A stretch of 64,000 nucleotides of DNA from Halomonas ventosae (GCF_004363555.1 NZ_SNZJ01000001.1:248001-312000); one strand, 5' to 3'; positions 1 to 8,498 are shown, counted from the first letter of the stretch. The notes: generated from the sequence alone by a model not told the origin. Numbers and translations are program-made.

Positions 1-876
1 AAGGGCGGCGACTATGGCGATATCGTCATCATCCTGCGTGACGACGACGGCACGCCGATCCTTGATGAAAACGGCAATATCCAGCCCTGCCTGGATGCGG
101 CCTGCGAGACCTACACCCAGCTGGTGGAGGTCGAGGAAGGCGACTACGAGATGCCGGAAGGCGTCATCGCGGTGGAGTTCGGTCGCCTCAACGTGGCGCG
201 CTCGCCGGATAGCGTGGTCGAGCACTCCCTGGCCGAGCTGCTCTCCAAGCTGGATGGCCAGACCATCACCGCCGACACCCTCGACGAGATGACCGATGAC
301 TCCGGTCGCCTGCTGGTCACCAACGACGATGGCACCATCTCCACCATCGACTCACCGCTGGAGAACTTCGCCCTCTACGTGGCGCTGATCGAGGCCGCCG
401 GCAGCGATCCGGATGCCGAGAGCTACGAGCTGACGATCACCACCAATCCCATGGGTGATGATCCGGCCGAGACCTTCACCATGACGGTGGATGCCGACGT
501 GGTGCTGACCCTTGCCGCCTCGGCCTTCTCGGCCGCCTCCGACAAGTACGGCGACCTGACCGTCGACGAGATCATGAACATCACCAGCTTCGTGGACCTC
601 GACGACGAGCTCTCCGCCCTGGTCGATTCGGACAGCTACTCCTACAGCCGCAAGGACCTCTATGGCGACATCACGGTCACGGTACTCAAGGAGGTCGTGA
701 TCGACGGCACCACCTACTACCAGCCCACCGAGGTGGCCCTGCTCGACGAGGTGGTGTTCAACACCGTCCCGACCATCGAGGACGACGCCAACGGCATCGA
801 TGTCTTCACCCAGCAGGCCGACGACGCCGTCCAGGTGCTGGAGTACATCCACGACTACGGCATCGACGCCGAATAG
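1..876 (+). CDS. Acidic protein of unknown function (5' truncated by window edge)
   Basis: The reading frame is open from base 1 and stops with TAG at 874-876, so at least 291 residues are visible and the start lies outside. The visible part is very rich in Asp and Glu with few basic residues, has alternating hydrophobic and Thr/Val-rich stretches such as YGDITVTVLKEV, and two Cys close together near the visible N-terminus (CLDAAC). The composition fits an exported or surface protein of a halophile, but no signal peptide can be judged without the start. I recognise no family. A hairpin follows at 906-926, and the next gene, on the same strand, starts 74 bp downstream. Confidence 0.75.
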   Translation, partial: KGGDYGDIVIILRDDDGTPILDENGNIQPCLDAACETYTQLVEVEEGDYEMPEGVIAVEFGRLNVARSPDSVVEHSLAELLSKLDGQTITADTLDEMTDDSGRLLVTNDDGTISTIDSPLENFALYVALIEAAGSDPDAESYELTITTNPMGDDPAETFTMTVDADVVLTLAASAFSAASDKYGDLTVDEIMNITSFVDLDDELSALVDSDSYSYSRKDLYGDITVTVLKEVVIDGTTYYQPTEVALLDEVVFNTVPTIEDDANGIDVFTQQADDAVQVLEYIHDYGIDAE

Positions 877-905
877 GCGTCACCGCGACCCGGCAATGGC
901 AGACG

Positions 906-926
906 GCGGCCCCCACGCGGGGCCGC
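906..926 (+). terminator. GC-rich hairpin between the acidic protein and the His-rich protein
   Basis: Eight perfect base pairs (906-913 with 919-926) close a five-base loop. No T-tract follows, so it may be a weak terminator or a processing hairpin just upstream of the next ribosome binding site. Confidence 0.4.
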
Positions 927-949
927 TCCTGTCTCGACAGGAGGCATCC

Positions 950-1402
950 ATGAAAGAATGGCACTACCCTGCCCTGCGTCGTCGCCTGATGGCTGGCCTG
1001 CTGCCGCTGGCCCTGGCCCTGACGGTGCCCGCCGGCCTCGCACAGGCCGACGCCTTCACCCCGGTGCCCAGTGACCAGCGCCTGCTGGCCCAGCACAGCG
1101 ATCATACCGACACCCATGCCGAGGGGGATGACCACGGCTCGGGCGGCAAGCACGGTGGCGGCGGCCAGGGCCAGGGCAAGCGCCTGGGCAAGGGCGCCGG
1201 CACCGGCGAGGCCCGCGGCGGCCACTCGGCGGAATCCGATATCTTCCGCGACCGCGGCTTCGGCCAGGGCGGCCCGCCCGAGGGGCGCGGCGAGCACGAG
1301 GATGGCGAGGAGCACGACCACGAGGATGGCGAGGAAGGCGGCGGCCCGCCCGAGGGTCGCGGCGAGCACGAGGATGGCGAGGAACACGACCAGGAGGCGT
1401 GA
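950..1402 (+). CDS. Small exported His/Asp/Glu/Gly-rich repeat protein
   Basis: This 150-residue protein starts at the ATG at 950, behind an AGGAGG-like site at 940-945. Residues 1-33 form a classical signal peptide (basic start, Leu/Ala core, AQADA end), so it is probably periplasmic or secreted. The mature part is low-complexity: first His/Asp-rich, then Gly/Lys-rich, then two nearly identical copies of a 17-18 residue unit carrying PPEGRGEHEDGEEHD. Aromatic residues are nearly absent and no fold is predicted by eye. The many His and acidic side chains suggest loose metal binding, which is inference only. It is flanked by hairpins on both sides and is probably its own transcription unit. 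I do not recognise a family. Confidence 0.75.
   Translation: MKEWHYPALRRRLMAGLLPLALALTVPAGLAQADAFTPVPSDQRLLAQHSDHTDTHAEGDDHGSGGKHGGGGQGQGKRLGKGAGTGEARGGHSAESDIFRDRGFGQGGPPEGRGEHEDGEEHDHEDGEEGGGPPEGRGEHEDGEEHDQEA
1268..1392 (+). repeat. Direct repeat of 53 bp inside the His-rich gene
   Basis: Copies at 1268-1320 and 1340-1392 differ at only two positions by eye and lie 72 bp apart start to start, in frame. They encode the GGPPEGRGEHEDGEEHD unit. The near identity at DNA level suggests a recent duplication. Confidence 0.8.
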
Positions 1403-1418
1403 CGGGTTGCCCCTCGCG

Positions 1419-1473
1419 AGATGACACGACACCGCCCGGCGGGCCTCGGCCCTCGGGCGGTGTCGTGTCATCT
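1419..1473. terminator. Long perfect inverted repeat, probable terminator
   Basis: A 20-bp perfect inverted repeat pairs 1419-1438 with 1454-1473 around a 15-base spacer. It lies 17 bp after the stop of the His-rich gene. The arm is longer than most factor-independent terminators and there is no clear T-run, so a binding or processing role is also possible. Confidence 0.6.
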
Positions 1474-1562
1474 GGCCCCTTCCGGTCACGCCTCCGCGCC
1501 TATGGCGCCGGCGTCGCTGATCCGCTAGCCTTCCTGTACAAACCCTTTTAATGGAACTCTAA

Positions 1563-2105
1563 ATGTACAGGAAATGGCTTCTCCGCCTGGCCATGCTGCT
1601 GCTTTCCCTGGGGCTGCTGGCCGGCTGCAGCAGCGTCGATATCGAGCGCTACGCGGGCACCACGCCGCGCCTCGACATCGGCGACTACTTCGACGGCAGG
1701 ACCCGCGCCTGGGGCATGGTGCAGGACTACCGCGGCGAGGTGCAGCGCCGCTTCACCGTGGAGATCGACGGGCGACTCGAGGGCGACACCCTGACCCTGG
1801 ACGAACGCTTCACCTACGACGACGGCGAGACCGACCGCCGCGTCTGGACCTTCGAGCGCCAGGGCGAGGATCGCTGGATCGGCCGCGCCAATGACGTCGA
1901 GGGCACGGTGGAGGCGCGCCAGGCCGGCCACGCCTTCACCATGCGCTACCGGCTGCCCGTCGAGATCTCGGGACGCGAGATCACCTTCACCCTGGACGAC
2001 TGGATGTACCTGCAGCCCGACGGGCGGCTGATCAACCGGACCGCCATGAGCAAGTTCGGGGTCACCCTGGCCGAGATCACCATCGTCTTCGAGCGGGCCC
2101 CCTGA
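1563..2105 (+). CDS. DUF3833-family lipoprotein
   Basis: This 180-residue protein begins with a lipoprotein signal: basic start MYRKW, hydrophobic Leu-rich core and lipobox LAGC with Cys22 as the expected lipidated residue. The following residues are Ser-Ser-Val, not Asp, so outer-membrane sorting is expected. The remainder (DYFDGRTRAWGMVQDYRG near residues 40-57, TFTLDDWMYLQPDGRLINRT near 140-159) matches what I know of the DUF3833 family, which has no established biochemical role. It is monocistronic and convergent with ectC, with a strong hairpin between them. Confidence 0.85.
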   Translation: MYRKWLLRLAMLLLSLGLLAGCSSVDIERYAGTTPRLDIGDYFDGRTRAWGMVQDYRGEVQRRFTVEIDGRLEGDTLTLDERFTYDDGETDRRVWTFERQGEDRWIGRANDVEGTVEARQAGHAFTMRYRLPVEISGREITFTLDDWMYLQPDGRLINRTAMSKFGVTLAEITIVFERAP

Positions 2106-2110
2106 CGAGA

Positions 2111-2140
2111 ACGCCCCCGGCTCGCGTGAGCCGGGGGCGT
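2111..2140. terminator. Bidirectional terminator between the lipoprotein gene and ectC
   Basis: A perfect 13-bp stem (2111-2123 with 2128-2140) closes a GCGT loop. It sits between two converging genes and can serve both. Confidence 0.8.
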
Positions 2141-2169
2141 CGCAGGACCTTCTCGACAGCGCTGGGCGA

Positions 2170-2580
2170 TCAGAGCGGCTTCTTGTCGTCGGCCTCGGAC
2201 GGCGCGTAGGAGCCATCCTCGCGGTGCACCTCGTTGCCGGTCAGGCCCGGCGTGAAGACGCAGGCCAGGTGCATGGTCTTGCTGGCGCGCAGCAGATGTT
2301 CGTCGTGCTGGTCGAGGATGTAGATGTCACCCGGCTTGATCGGCCAGATCTTGCCGTCGGCCAGGGTCTCCACCTCGCCCTCGCCCTCGATGCAGTAGAC
2401 CGCCTCGAAGTGGTGCTTGTAGTGGATGTGGGTCTCGGTGCCTTCGAAGATACGCGTGATATGGAAGGAGCAGTTGCCGCCGTCATCGGCCAGGCTCAGC
2501 CGGGTGCTGTCCCAGTTGCCGTTCTCGGCCTTGACCAGGCGGTCGGTCTTGCGGGCTTCCTCGAGGTTGCGAACGATCAT
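2170..2580 (-). CDS. ectC: L-ectoine synthase EctC
   Basis: EctC (136 residues) cyclises N-gamma-acetyl-L-2,4-diaminobutyrate to ectoine, the last step of compatible-solute synthesis in the cytoplasm. It is a small cupin: the Fe-binding and barrel region [18 protein letters not shown] lies near residues 53-70, and [17 protein letters not shown] near 83-99. Length matches family members (about 130 residues). The ATG at 2580 has a GGAGA site seven bases upstream. It is the last gene of ectA-ectB-ectC, separated from ectB by 91 bp that can form a stable hairpin, so its expression may be partly uncoupled from ectAB. Confidence 0.97.
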   Translation of the reverse strand: MIVRNLEEARKTDRLVKAENGNWDSTRLSLADDGGNCSFHITRIFEGTETHIHYKHHFEAVYCIEGEGEVETLADGKIWPIKPGDIYILDQHDEHLLRASKTMHLACVFTPGLTGNEVHREDGSYAPSEADDKKPL

Positions 2581-2640
2581 GGAGTCTCTCCAGTGGTGTC
2601 AGTGACGGACCGGCCGGCCCCTGCCGACCGGTCGATGACC

Positions 2641-2661
2641 GGGTCGCCCTCAGGGCGACCC
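2641..2661 (-). other. Hairpin in the ectB-ectC spacer
   Basis: Nine perfect base pairs (2641-2649 with 2653-2661) close a three-base loop just after the ectB stop. An overlapping alternative dyad (2628-2633 with 2637-2642) competes with it. There is no T-run. It may be an attenuator or an mRNA-stability element rather than a full terminator, since ectC is expected to be co-expressed. Confidence 0.5.
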
Positions 2662-2671
2662 CCTCAGCGTA

Positions 2672-3967
<1,296 letters not shown>

Positions 3968-4046
3968 TCAGGACGCGCGAGCGCGGCTGACGGGTGTGGG
4001 GACACCTGCCGCCAGGCGCAGCAGGCGCGAGAAGAAACGGGGGTGC

Positions 4047-4625
4047 TCAGATGCGATCGGTCTGGAAGGGGCCGATGCGCACGAGGTTTTCCGGGTCGTG
4101 CTCGCCACCGAGCTGGTCGGTGGAGAAGTACTCGCGGCTGTTGAGCGGTGCCTGCCAGCGTTCGGCAAGCCGCCGGAACAGGCCCCAGGAGGCCTGGTTG
4201 TCGGGGGTGATGGTGGTCTCTAGGTGGTGGACCTCGGCCATCTCCGGGCGGGTCATCACGGCTTCCACCAGGCGCCGGGCCAGGCCGGTGCCGCGCGCCT
4301 TCTCGCCGACCGCCACCTGCCACAGGAAGTAGGTGTCCGGGGCGTTGCTCTTCACGTAGCCAGAGACGAAACCGACGATCTCACCCTCCTCGTTGGTGGC
4401 CACGGCACAGCTGTCGCGGAACTGGGTCGCCAGCAGCAGGTAGGCATAGGCGGAATTGACGTCCAGCGGGGGGCAGGACTTGACCAGCTCGTAGATGCCC
4501 CAGCCGTCATCGGGGTTGGGCTTGCGGATGAACAGCGGATAGGCCTCGTGACCGACCACGGCGTCCGCCACGGTGGGGCGTGCCAGGTCGGCGGAGGGTG
4601 TGAAGGGCTCGGTGGTTGCGTTCAT
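4047..4625 (-). CDS. ectA: L-2,4-diaminobutyrate N-acetyltransferase EctA
   Basis: EctA (192 residues from the chosen start) acetylates the gamma-amino group of diaminobutyrate with acetyl-CoA. It is a GNAT protein: VAVGEKARGTGLARRLVEAV near residues 105-124 is the acetyl-CoA binding loop. From memory the sequence is almost identical to H. elongata EctA, which starts MNATTEPF, so I place the start at the ATG at 4625. An in-frame ATG two codons upstream (4631) is possible. Neither has a convincing Shine-Dalgarno site; instead a five-bp hairpin (4634-4647) sits directly before the start. It is the first gene of the ectABC operon, driven by the promoter at 4657-4685. Confidence 0.96.
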   Translation of the reverse strand: MNATTEPFTPSADLARPTVADAVVGHEAYPLFIRKPNPDDGWGIYELVKSCPPLDVNSAYAYLLLATQFRDSCAVATNEEGEIVGFVSGYVKSNAPDTYFLWQVAVGEKARGTGLARRLVEAVMTRPEMAEVHHLETTITPDNQASWGLFRRLAERWQAPLNSREYFSTDQLGGEHDPENLVRIGPFQTDRI

Positions 4626-4656
4626 TGTCATGGTTCGCTGTAGCGAATTTGGAGGG

Positions 4657-4685
4657 AGTATAACAGCGGCTTATCGGCAATTCAA
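4657..4685 (-). promoter_or_regulatory. Sigma-70 promoter of ectABC
   Basis: On the minus strand the -35 box TTGAAT (4680-4685) and -10 box TATACT (4657-4662) are separated by exactly 17 bp. Transcription should begin near 4650, giving a leader of about 20-25 bases. A second -10-like GATAAT (minus strand, 4693-4698) has no good -35 and could be a stress-sigma start, as reported for H. elongata ectA. Confidence 0.75.
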
Positions 4686-4713
4686 AACCATGATTATCCT
4701 GGCGACACGGATC

Positions 4714-4730
4714 CATAATGGAAAATTATG
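4714..4730. promoter_or_regulatory. AT-rich dyad upstream of the ectA promoter
   Basis: CATAAT and ATTATG form a perfect six-bp dyad around five bases in an AT-rich island 29 bp upstream of the -35 box. It may be an operator or activator site; no regulator gene is adjacent. Confidence 0.3.
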
Positions 4731-4787
4731 CTGGGCTATCCGCTCCCGCCAGTCGAGCCGCTCCTCTTTGATAATAGCCCACTCCGT

Positions 4788-4940
4788 TGACTGCTCCTCT
4801 CCCTGAAGGGAGAGGATTCCCAATTCACCGAGAACCGGACACGGAGACGGGCTCCATGCCGCTTACATTTTCTCCAAGGGCTAACACCGCCAGCCCGGCG
4901 GCTTTGATGTTGATCGCGGCGTTGATGTCGCGATCGTGTT
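4788..4940 (-). ncRNA. Predicted omega RNA (reRNA) of TnpB
   Basis: In IS605-family TnpB systems the guide RNA scaffold overlaps the 3' end of tnpB and the right end, and the guide is the flanking DNA immediately outside. Here the terminal stem-loop at 4796-4815 and the downstream boundary near 4788 fit this layout, so the natural guide would be read leftward from about 4787. The 5' limit is a guess. No experimental or covariance support is available. Confidence 0.4.
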
Positions 4941-5970
4941 CAGCGGCGCACTCGGGACACGTCCAGGCGCGAACCTGCAACGGCATCTCGGGCATCACAT
5001 GCCCGCAGGCGGAGCAGTGCTTGCAGGAGGGATACCACGGGTCGATGGCCGACAGTTGCCGGCCTGCCCAGGCCGCCTTGTACGCCAGCTGCCTGACAAA
5101 CTCGCCCCAGCCCGCATCGCTGATCGACTTGGCCAACCGAGGGTGGCGCAGCATGTTCTTCACCTTCAGGGACTCGACGCAGATCACTTGGTTCTCGTTG
5201 ACGATCTGTCGGGACAGCTTGTGCAAGCGGTCCTTCCGGCAATCGGAGATCTTGGCGTGAAGGCGCGCCACTTTCTGCCGGGCCTTGGCACGGTTCTTCG
5301 AGCCGAGCGTCTTCTTGCTCAGCCGACGCTGTGCCTTGGCAAGACGGGTCGCGTATTTCGCCGTATGACGGGGATTGCCGATTCGATGCCCGTCGCTGGT
5401 GACGAACAGGTCTTTCAGGCCGAGGTCGATGCCCACCATCTTAGGCGTGACGGGCAGCGTCTCGGGGTTGAACTCGCACAGGCAGCTAACGAAGTAGCGC
5501 CCCGCCGAGTCCTTCGACACAGTCACAGTGGTCGGTTCGCTGGGCAGTTCACGGCTCCAGCGTACCGGCAGCGGCGCCTGGCACTTGGCCAGGAACAGTT
5601 GACCATCCCGATACTTGAACGCCGAGCGCGTGAACTCCGCCGACTGGCGGTGTCGCTTGCTCTTGAAGTTCGGGTAGCGGGCGCGGCCCTCGAAGAAGTT
5701 CTTGAAGGCGGTCTGCTGATGGCGCAGGCACTGCTGAAGCGGGACCGAGCTGACCTCATTGAGGAAGGCGGTGTCTTCAGCTTTCTTCATCCGCGACAGC
5801 TCCGCGTTCGCCGCCACGTAGCCGATCTTCTTTCGGCGTTCGCGAAAGGTATCGGTGCGATAGCGAAGCACCGCATTGTAGACGAAACGCACACACCCAA
5901 ACGTCCTGGCCAGGAGTTGCTCCTGTTCTGGCGTCGGGTAGAAACGATATTTGTAGGCACGTTTCGTCAT
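4825..5970 (-). CDS. tnpB: RNA-guided endonuclease TnpB (IS605 OrfB family)
   Basis: This 381-residue protein has the full TnpB layout: an N-terminal helix-turn-helix region (MTKRAYKYRFYPTPEQ), a central RuvC-like nuclease with VGIDLGLKD (first Asp), CVESLKVKN (Glu) and HDRDINAAINI (last Asp), and a zinc finger with CKHC and CPEC pairs inserted before the last Asp. All catalytic residues are present, so the enzyme may be active. I choose the ATG at 5970: the frame extends to 5994 but those codons overlap the apparent promoter (-10 at 5980-5985), and TnpB proteins usually begin MxxRAYKYR. No ribosome binding site is visible, suggesting a nearly leaderless mRNA. Length is normal for the family. 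Confidence 0.93.
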   Translation of the reverse strand: MTKRAYKYRFYPTPEQEQLLARTFGCVRFVYNAVLRYRTDTFRERRKKIGYVAANAELSRMKKAEDTAFLNEVSSVPLQQCLRHQQTAFKNFFEGRARYPNFKSKRHRQSAEFTRSAFKYRDGQLFLAKCQAPLPVRWSRELPSEPTTVTVSKDSAGRYFVSCLCEFNPETLPVTPKMVGIDLGLKDLFVTSDGHRIGNPRHTAKYATRLAKAQRRLSKKTLGSKNRAKARQKVARLHAKISDCRKDRLHKLSRQIVNENQVICVESLKVKNMLRHPRLAKSISDAGWGEFVRQLAYKAAWAGRQLSAIDPWYPSCKHCSACGHVMPEMPLQVRAWTCPECAAEHDRDINAAINIKAAGLAVLALGENVSGMEPVSVSGSR

Positions 5971-5979
5971 GCCTATTAC

Positions 5980-6007
5980 TGTATAAATAAACATGCATAG
6001 ATAGCAA
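5980..6007 (-). promoter_or_regulatory. Candidate tnpB promoter
   Basis: The minus strand shows TTGCTA (6002-6007), a 16-bp spacer and TATACA (5980-5985), with the ATG only nine bases further on. This would give a leaderless or near-leaderless transcript. Confidence 0.45.
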
Positions 6008-6064
6008 CCACCTGAGAAGGAGGCAGCGAGAACAGGGTCGTCCTGGCGGACGACGCGCTATCCC

Positions 6065-6088
6065 TACCCGAACTAGAAGTACGGGGTA
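6065..6088. repeat. Left-end imperfect palindrome of the tnpB element
   Basis: TACCCG pairs with CGGGTA (one bulged G) and ACT pairs with AGT around an AGA loop, with one A-A mismatch. Subterminal hairpins of this kind are recognised by the family's TnpA. A second seven-bp hairpin lies at 6037-6054. Confidence 0.5.
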
Positions 6089-6124
6089 TCTCGCGCAAAT
6101 TCCGATGACGTCGGTGGCCCGAAA

Positions 6125-6158
6125 CGCCGCGGGCCACCCCTCCGGGTGGCCCGCGGCG
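6125..6158 (-). terminator. Terminator downstream of glutathione reductase
   Basis: A perfect 15-bp GC-rich stem (6125-6139 with 6144-6158) closes a CTCC loop 22 bp after the gor stop codon. Confidence 0.8.
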
Positions 6159-6180
6159 ATGCCCGAGACATGGAAGGGGC

Positions 6181-7542
6181 TCAGCGCCGGGTCGGTGCAC
6201 GCATGGTGACGAACTCCTCGGCGCCGGTGGGGTGGATGCCCACCGTGGCATCGAAGTCGGCCTTGGTGAGCCCCGCGCGCACGGCCACGGCGAGGCCCTG
6301 TATCACCTCGCCGGCCTCCTCGCCCACCATGTGGGCCCCCACCACCACGTCGCTGGCGTCATCGACGACCAGCTTCATCAGGCAGCGCTCGCTGCTGCCG
6401 GAGAGGGTGTGCTTCATGGGGAGGAAGTCGGCGACATAGACGCGGATCTCGCCACACGCCTCGCGGGCCTGCTCCTCGGAGAGCCCCACCGTGCCGATGT
6501 TGGGGTGACAGAACACCGCCGTGGGGATGTTGCGGTAATCAAGCGCGGCCGGCTCGGCCTCGTCGAAGTGGTACCTGACCAGCTGCATGGCCTCGGCGAG
6601 CGCCACCGGGGTCAGCTCGAGGCCACCGGTCACGTCACCGATGGCGAGGATCGAGGGAACCGAGGTCTCGAAGCGCTCGTTGACGCGCAGGTGGCCGCCG
6701 TCGGTCAGCGCGATGTCGAGGCAGTCGAGGCCCAGGCCCTCGAGATGGGGGCGGCGGCCGGTGGCGGCGAGGACCGCATCCACCTCCAGCTGCTCGCCGT
6801 TGGTGAGGCTCACCCTCAGCCCCTCCTCGACCTTCTCGATCGAAGCGATATTGGCCTCGAAGTGCAGCTGGACGCCCTTCTTGGCCATCTCGTCGCGGGT
6901 GAATTCGCGCACCTGCTGGTCGAAGCCGCGCAGGAACAGATCGCCGCGGTACACCAGGTGGGCATCGCTGCCCAGGCCATTGAAGATGCTGGCGAACTCC
7001 ACGGCGATGTAGCCGCCGCCGAGGACCAGGAAGCGCTCGGGGAAGGCCTCGAGGTCGAAGACCCGGTTGGAATCGACCACGTGCTCGTTGCCCGGGAAAT
7101 CCGGCACCCAGGGCCAGCCCCCCACCGCGACCAGGATCTTCGCCGCGCTCAGGGTCTCGTCGTTGACGCTGACATGGTGCGCATCCAGCACCTTGGCGCG
7201 GCCGTTGATCAGGCGCACCCCGGCGGTGTCGAGCAGGCGACCGTAGATGTCGTTGAGCCGCTTGATCTCGCCGATCTTGTTGTCGCGCAGCGTGGCCCAC
7301 TCGAAGCGCGGAGCCTCGGGCAGGTGCCAGCCGAAACCGCCGGCGTCCTCGAAGGCCTCGTGGAAGTGGGCGGCATAGGAGTAGAGCTTCTTGGGCACGC
7401 AGCCCACGTTGACGCAGGTGCCGCCCAGGTAGCGATCCTCCGCCACGGCGACCCGCGCGCCGGTGGCGGCCGCGGTGCGGGCAGCGCGAACGCCACCGGA
7501 CCCCGCCCCGATCACGAAGAGGTCATAGTCGAAGTCTGACAC
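6181..7542 (-). CDS. gorA: Glutathione-disulfide reductase
   Basis: This 453-residue flavoprotein reduces GSSG to GSH with NADPH in the cytoplasm. It shows the FAD dinucleotide motif [11 protein letters not shown] (residues 12-22), the redox-active disulfide [13 protein letters not shown] near residues 40-52, the NAD(P)H motif [10 protein letters not shown] near 174-183, the second FAD motif AIGDVTGG near 303, and the C-terminal catalytic HPTGAEE near residue 439. Length is typical. The start is GTG at 7542, preceded by AGGAG six bases upstream. It is monocistronic, followed by a strong terminator and then the tnpB element. Confidence 0.96.
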   Translation of the reverse strand: MSDFDYDLFVIGAGSGGVRAARTAAATGARVAVAEDRYLGGTCVNVGCVPKKLYSYAAHFHEAFEDAGGFGWHLPEAPRFEWATLRDNKIGEIKRLNDIYGRLLDTAGVRLINGRAKVLDAHHVSVNDETLSAAKILVAVGGWPWVPDFPGNEHVVDSNRVFDLEAFPERFLVLGGGYIAVEFASIFNGLGSDAHLVYRGDLFLRGFDQQVREFTRDEMAKKGVQLHFEANIASIEKVEEGLRVSLTNGEQLEVDAVLAATGRRPHLEGLGLDCLDIALTDGGHLRVNERFETSVPSILAIGDVTGGLELTPVALAEAMQLVRYHFDEAEPAALDYRNIPTAVFCHPNIGTVGLSEEQAREACGEIRVYVADFLPMKHTLSGSSERCLMKLVVDDASDVVVGAHMVGEEAGEVIQGLAVAVRAGLTKADFDATVGIHPTGAEEFVTMRAPTRR

Positions 7543-7701
7543 GCAAGTCTCCTGTCGAAGGTCGAGCCGTGTCGGCCCGTCGGTGAATCTCGAGGCGGAT
7601 CATACCAGCCGAGGCGACCCCCCGGGAGAGCGGTTGACCACCTCGGCAGGCGAGGTTACAAGGGGGACCGTTCTTGCCTGCCATGCCTACTGGAGCCCGC
7701 C

Positions 7702-8352
7702 ATGAAACAAGAGATCGAGAGACTGCTGGCCAACAACCGCAGCTGGGCGGAGAAGATGTGCCGGGACGACCCGGACTACTTCGCCCGCCTGGCCCGCCAG
7801 CAGAGTCCCGACTACCTGTGGATCGGCTGCTCCGACTCCCGCGTGCCGGCCAACCAGATCATCGACCTGCCGCCGGGCGAGGTGTTCGTCCACCGCAACG
7901 TCGCCAACCTGCTCCACCACAACGACATGAACGCCCTCTCGGTGGTGCAGTTCGCCGTGGACGTGCTCAAGGTGCGCCACATCATGGTGGTCGGCCACTA
8001 CGGCTGCGGCGGCGTGCGGGCGGCCGTCGCCGGCGGCGAGTGCGGCATGGTCGACTACTGGCTGCACTCGGTCCGCGAGCTCTACAGCCGCCACCGCAGT
8101 GCCCTGGAAGCGCTGCCCCTGGAGGCACAGGTCGATCGCATGTGCGAGCTCAATGTCGAGGCCCAGGTCAACAACCTCTGCCGGACGAAGATCGTCCAGC
8201 GCGCCTGGCAGCGTGGCCAGTCGCTCTCCGTGCATGGCTGGGTCTACGGGCTGAGCGACGGCCGGGTCTCCGACCTCGACTGCAGCGTCCACGGTCTCGA
8301 CCAGGTCGCCACCCTCTACCGCATCGACCGCATCACCCCTGCCGGAGACTGA
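7702..8352 (+). CDS. can: Beta-class carbonic anhydrase
   Basis: The 216-residue enzyme interconverts CO2 and bicarbonate. The zinc ligands of the beta class are all present: Cys43 and Asp45 in IGCSDSR, then His and Cys in VGHYGCGGV near residues 99-102. Length and motif spacing match E. coli Can. The ATG at 7702 is preceded by GGAG. It is divergent from gor (159-bp gap) and upstream of the peptide ABC operon, from which it is separated by 146 bp containing two inverted repeats, so it is probably a separate unit. Confidence 0.96.
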   Translation: MKQEIERLLANNRSWAEKMCRDDPDYFARLARQQSPDYLWIGCSDSRVPANQIIDLPPGEVFVHRNVANLLHHNDMNALSVVQFAVDVLKVRHIMVVGHYGCGGVRAAVAGGECGMVDYWLHSVRELYSRHRSALEALPLEAQVDRMCELNVEAQVNNLCRTKIVQRAWQRGQSLSVHGWVYGLSDGRVSDLDCSVHGLDQVATLYRIDRITPAGD

Positions 8353-8400
8353 GCCAGGGCCCATCCGGCGAGGCTCATTCACCGGGCGCATGGCCCCTCT

Positions 8401-8475
8401 CACAATTTCGATTGTGCCTCCATGCCCGGGGTCACTATGTTGTTGGCTGGACCTTCACGGTCATCACCAACAACA
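8401..8475 (+). promoter_or_regulatory. Putative control region of the peptide ABC operon
   Basis: Two perfect inverted repeats occur here: CACAAT-TTCG-ATTGTG (8401-8416), and nine-bp arms 8438-8446 with 8467-8475 ending 23 bp before the binding-protein start. A weak promoter reading (TTGTGC at 8412-8417, 18-bp spacer, TATGTT at 8436-8441) overlaps both. The second repeat would form a leader hairpin in the mRNA. Confidence 0.4.
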
Positions 8476-8498
8476 AGTCAACCGGCATGGAACGACAC

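Larger units (their letters stand above)
4788..6100 (-). mobile_element. IS200/IS605-type element carrying only tnpB (IS1341-like)
   Basis: The element holds a single tnpB on the minus strand and no tnpA for the transposase. The right end has the typical hairpin (4796-4803 pairing with 4808-4815, TTCA loop in tnpB sense) followed by GAGCAGTCA, placing the boundary near 4788. The left end has an imperfect palindrome at 6065-6088 with a three-base loop; the exact left boundary (about 6090-6105) is uncertain. Such elements depend on a TnpA supplied in trans. It sits between ectABC and the glutathione reductase gene. Confidence 0.75.

Noticed and set aside
2581..2671. Sigma-54 promoter upstream of ectC, as described for H. 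elongata
   Set aside because: No TGGCAC-N5-TTGC pattern is present on the minus strand in the spacer; even TTG is absent.
5971..5994. Longer TnpB starting at 5994
   Set aside because: The extra codons overlap the best promoter and do not fit the usual TnpB N-terminus.
7674..8498. Long open frame running into the peptide-binding protein from 7674
   Set aside because: The upstream part is a shadow of the carbonic anhydrase gene in another frame; the signal peptide begins at 8499.
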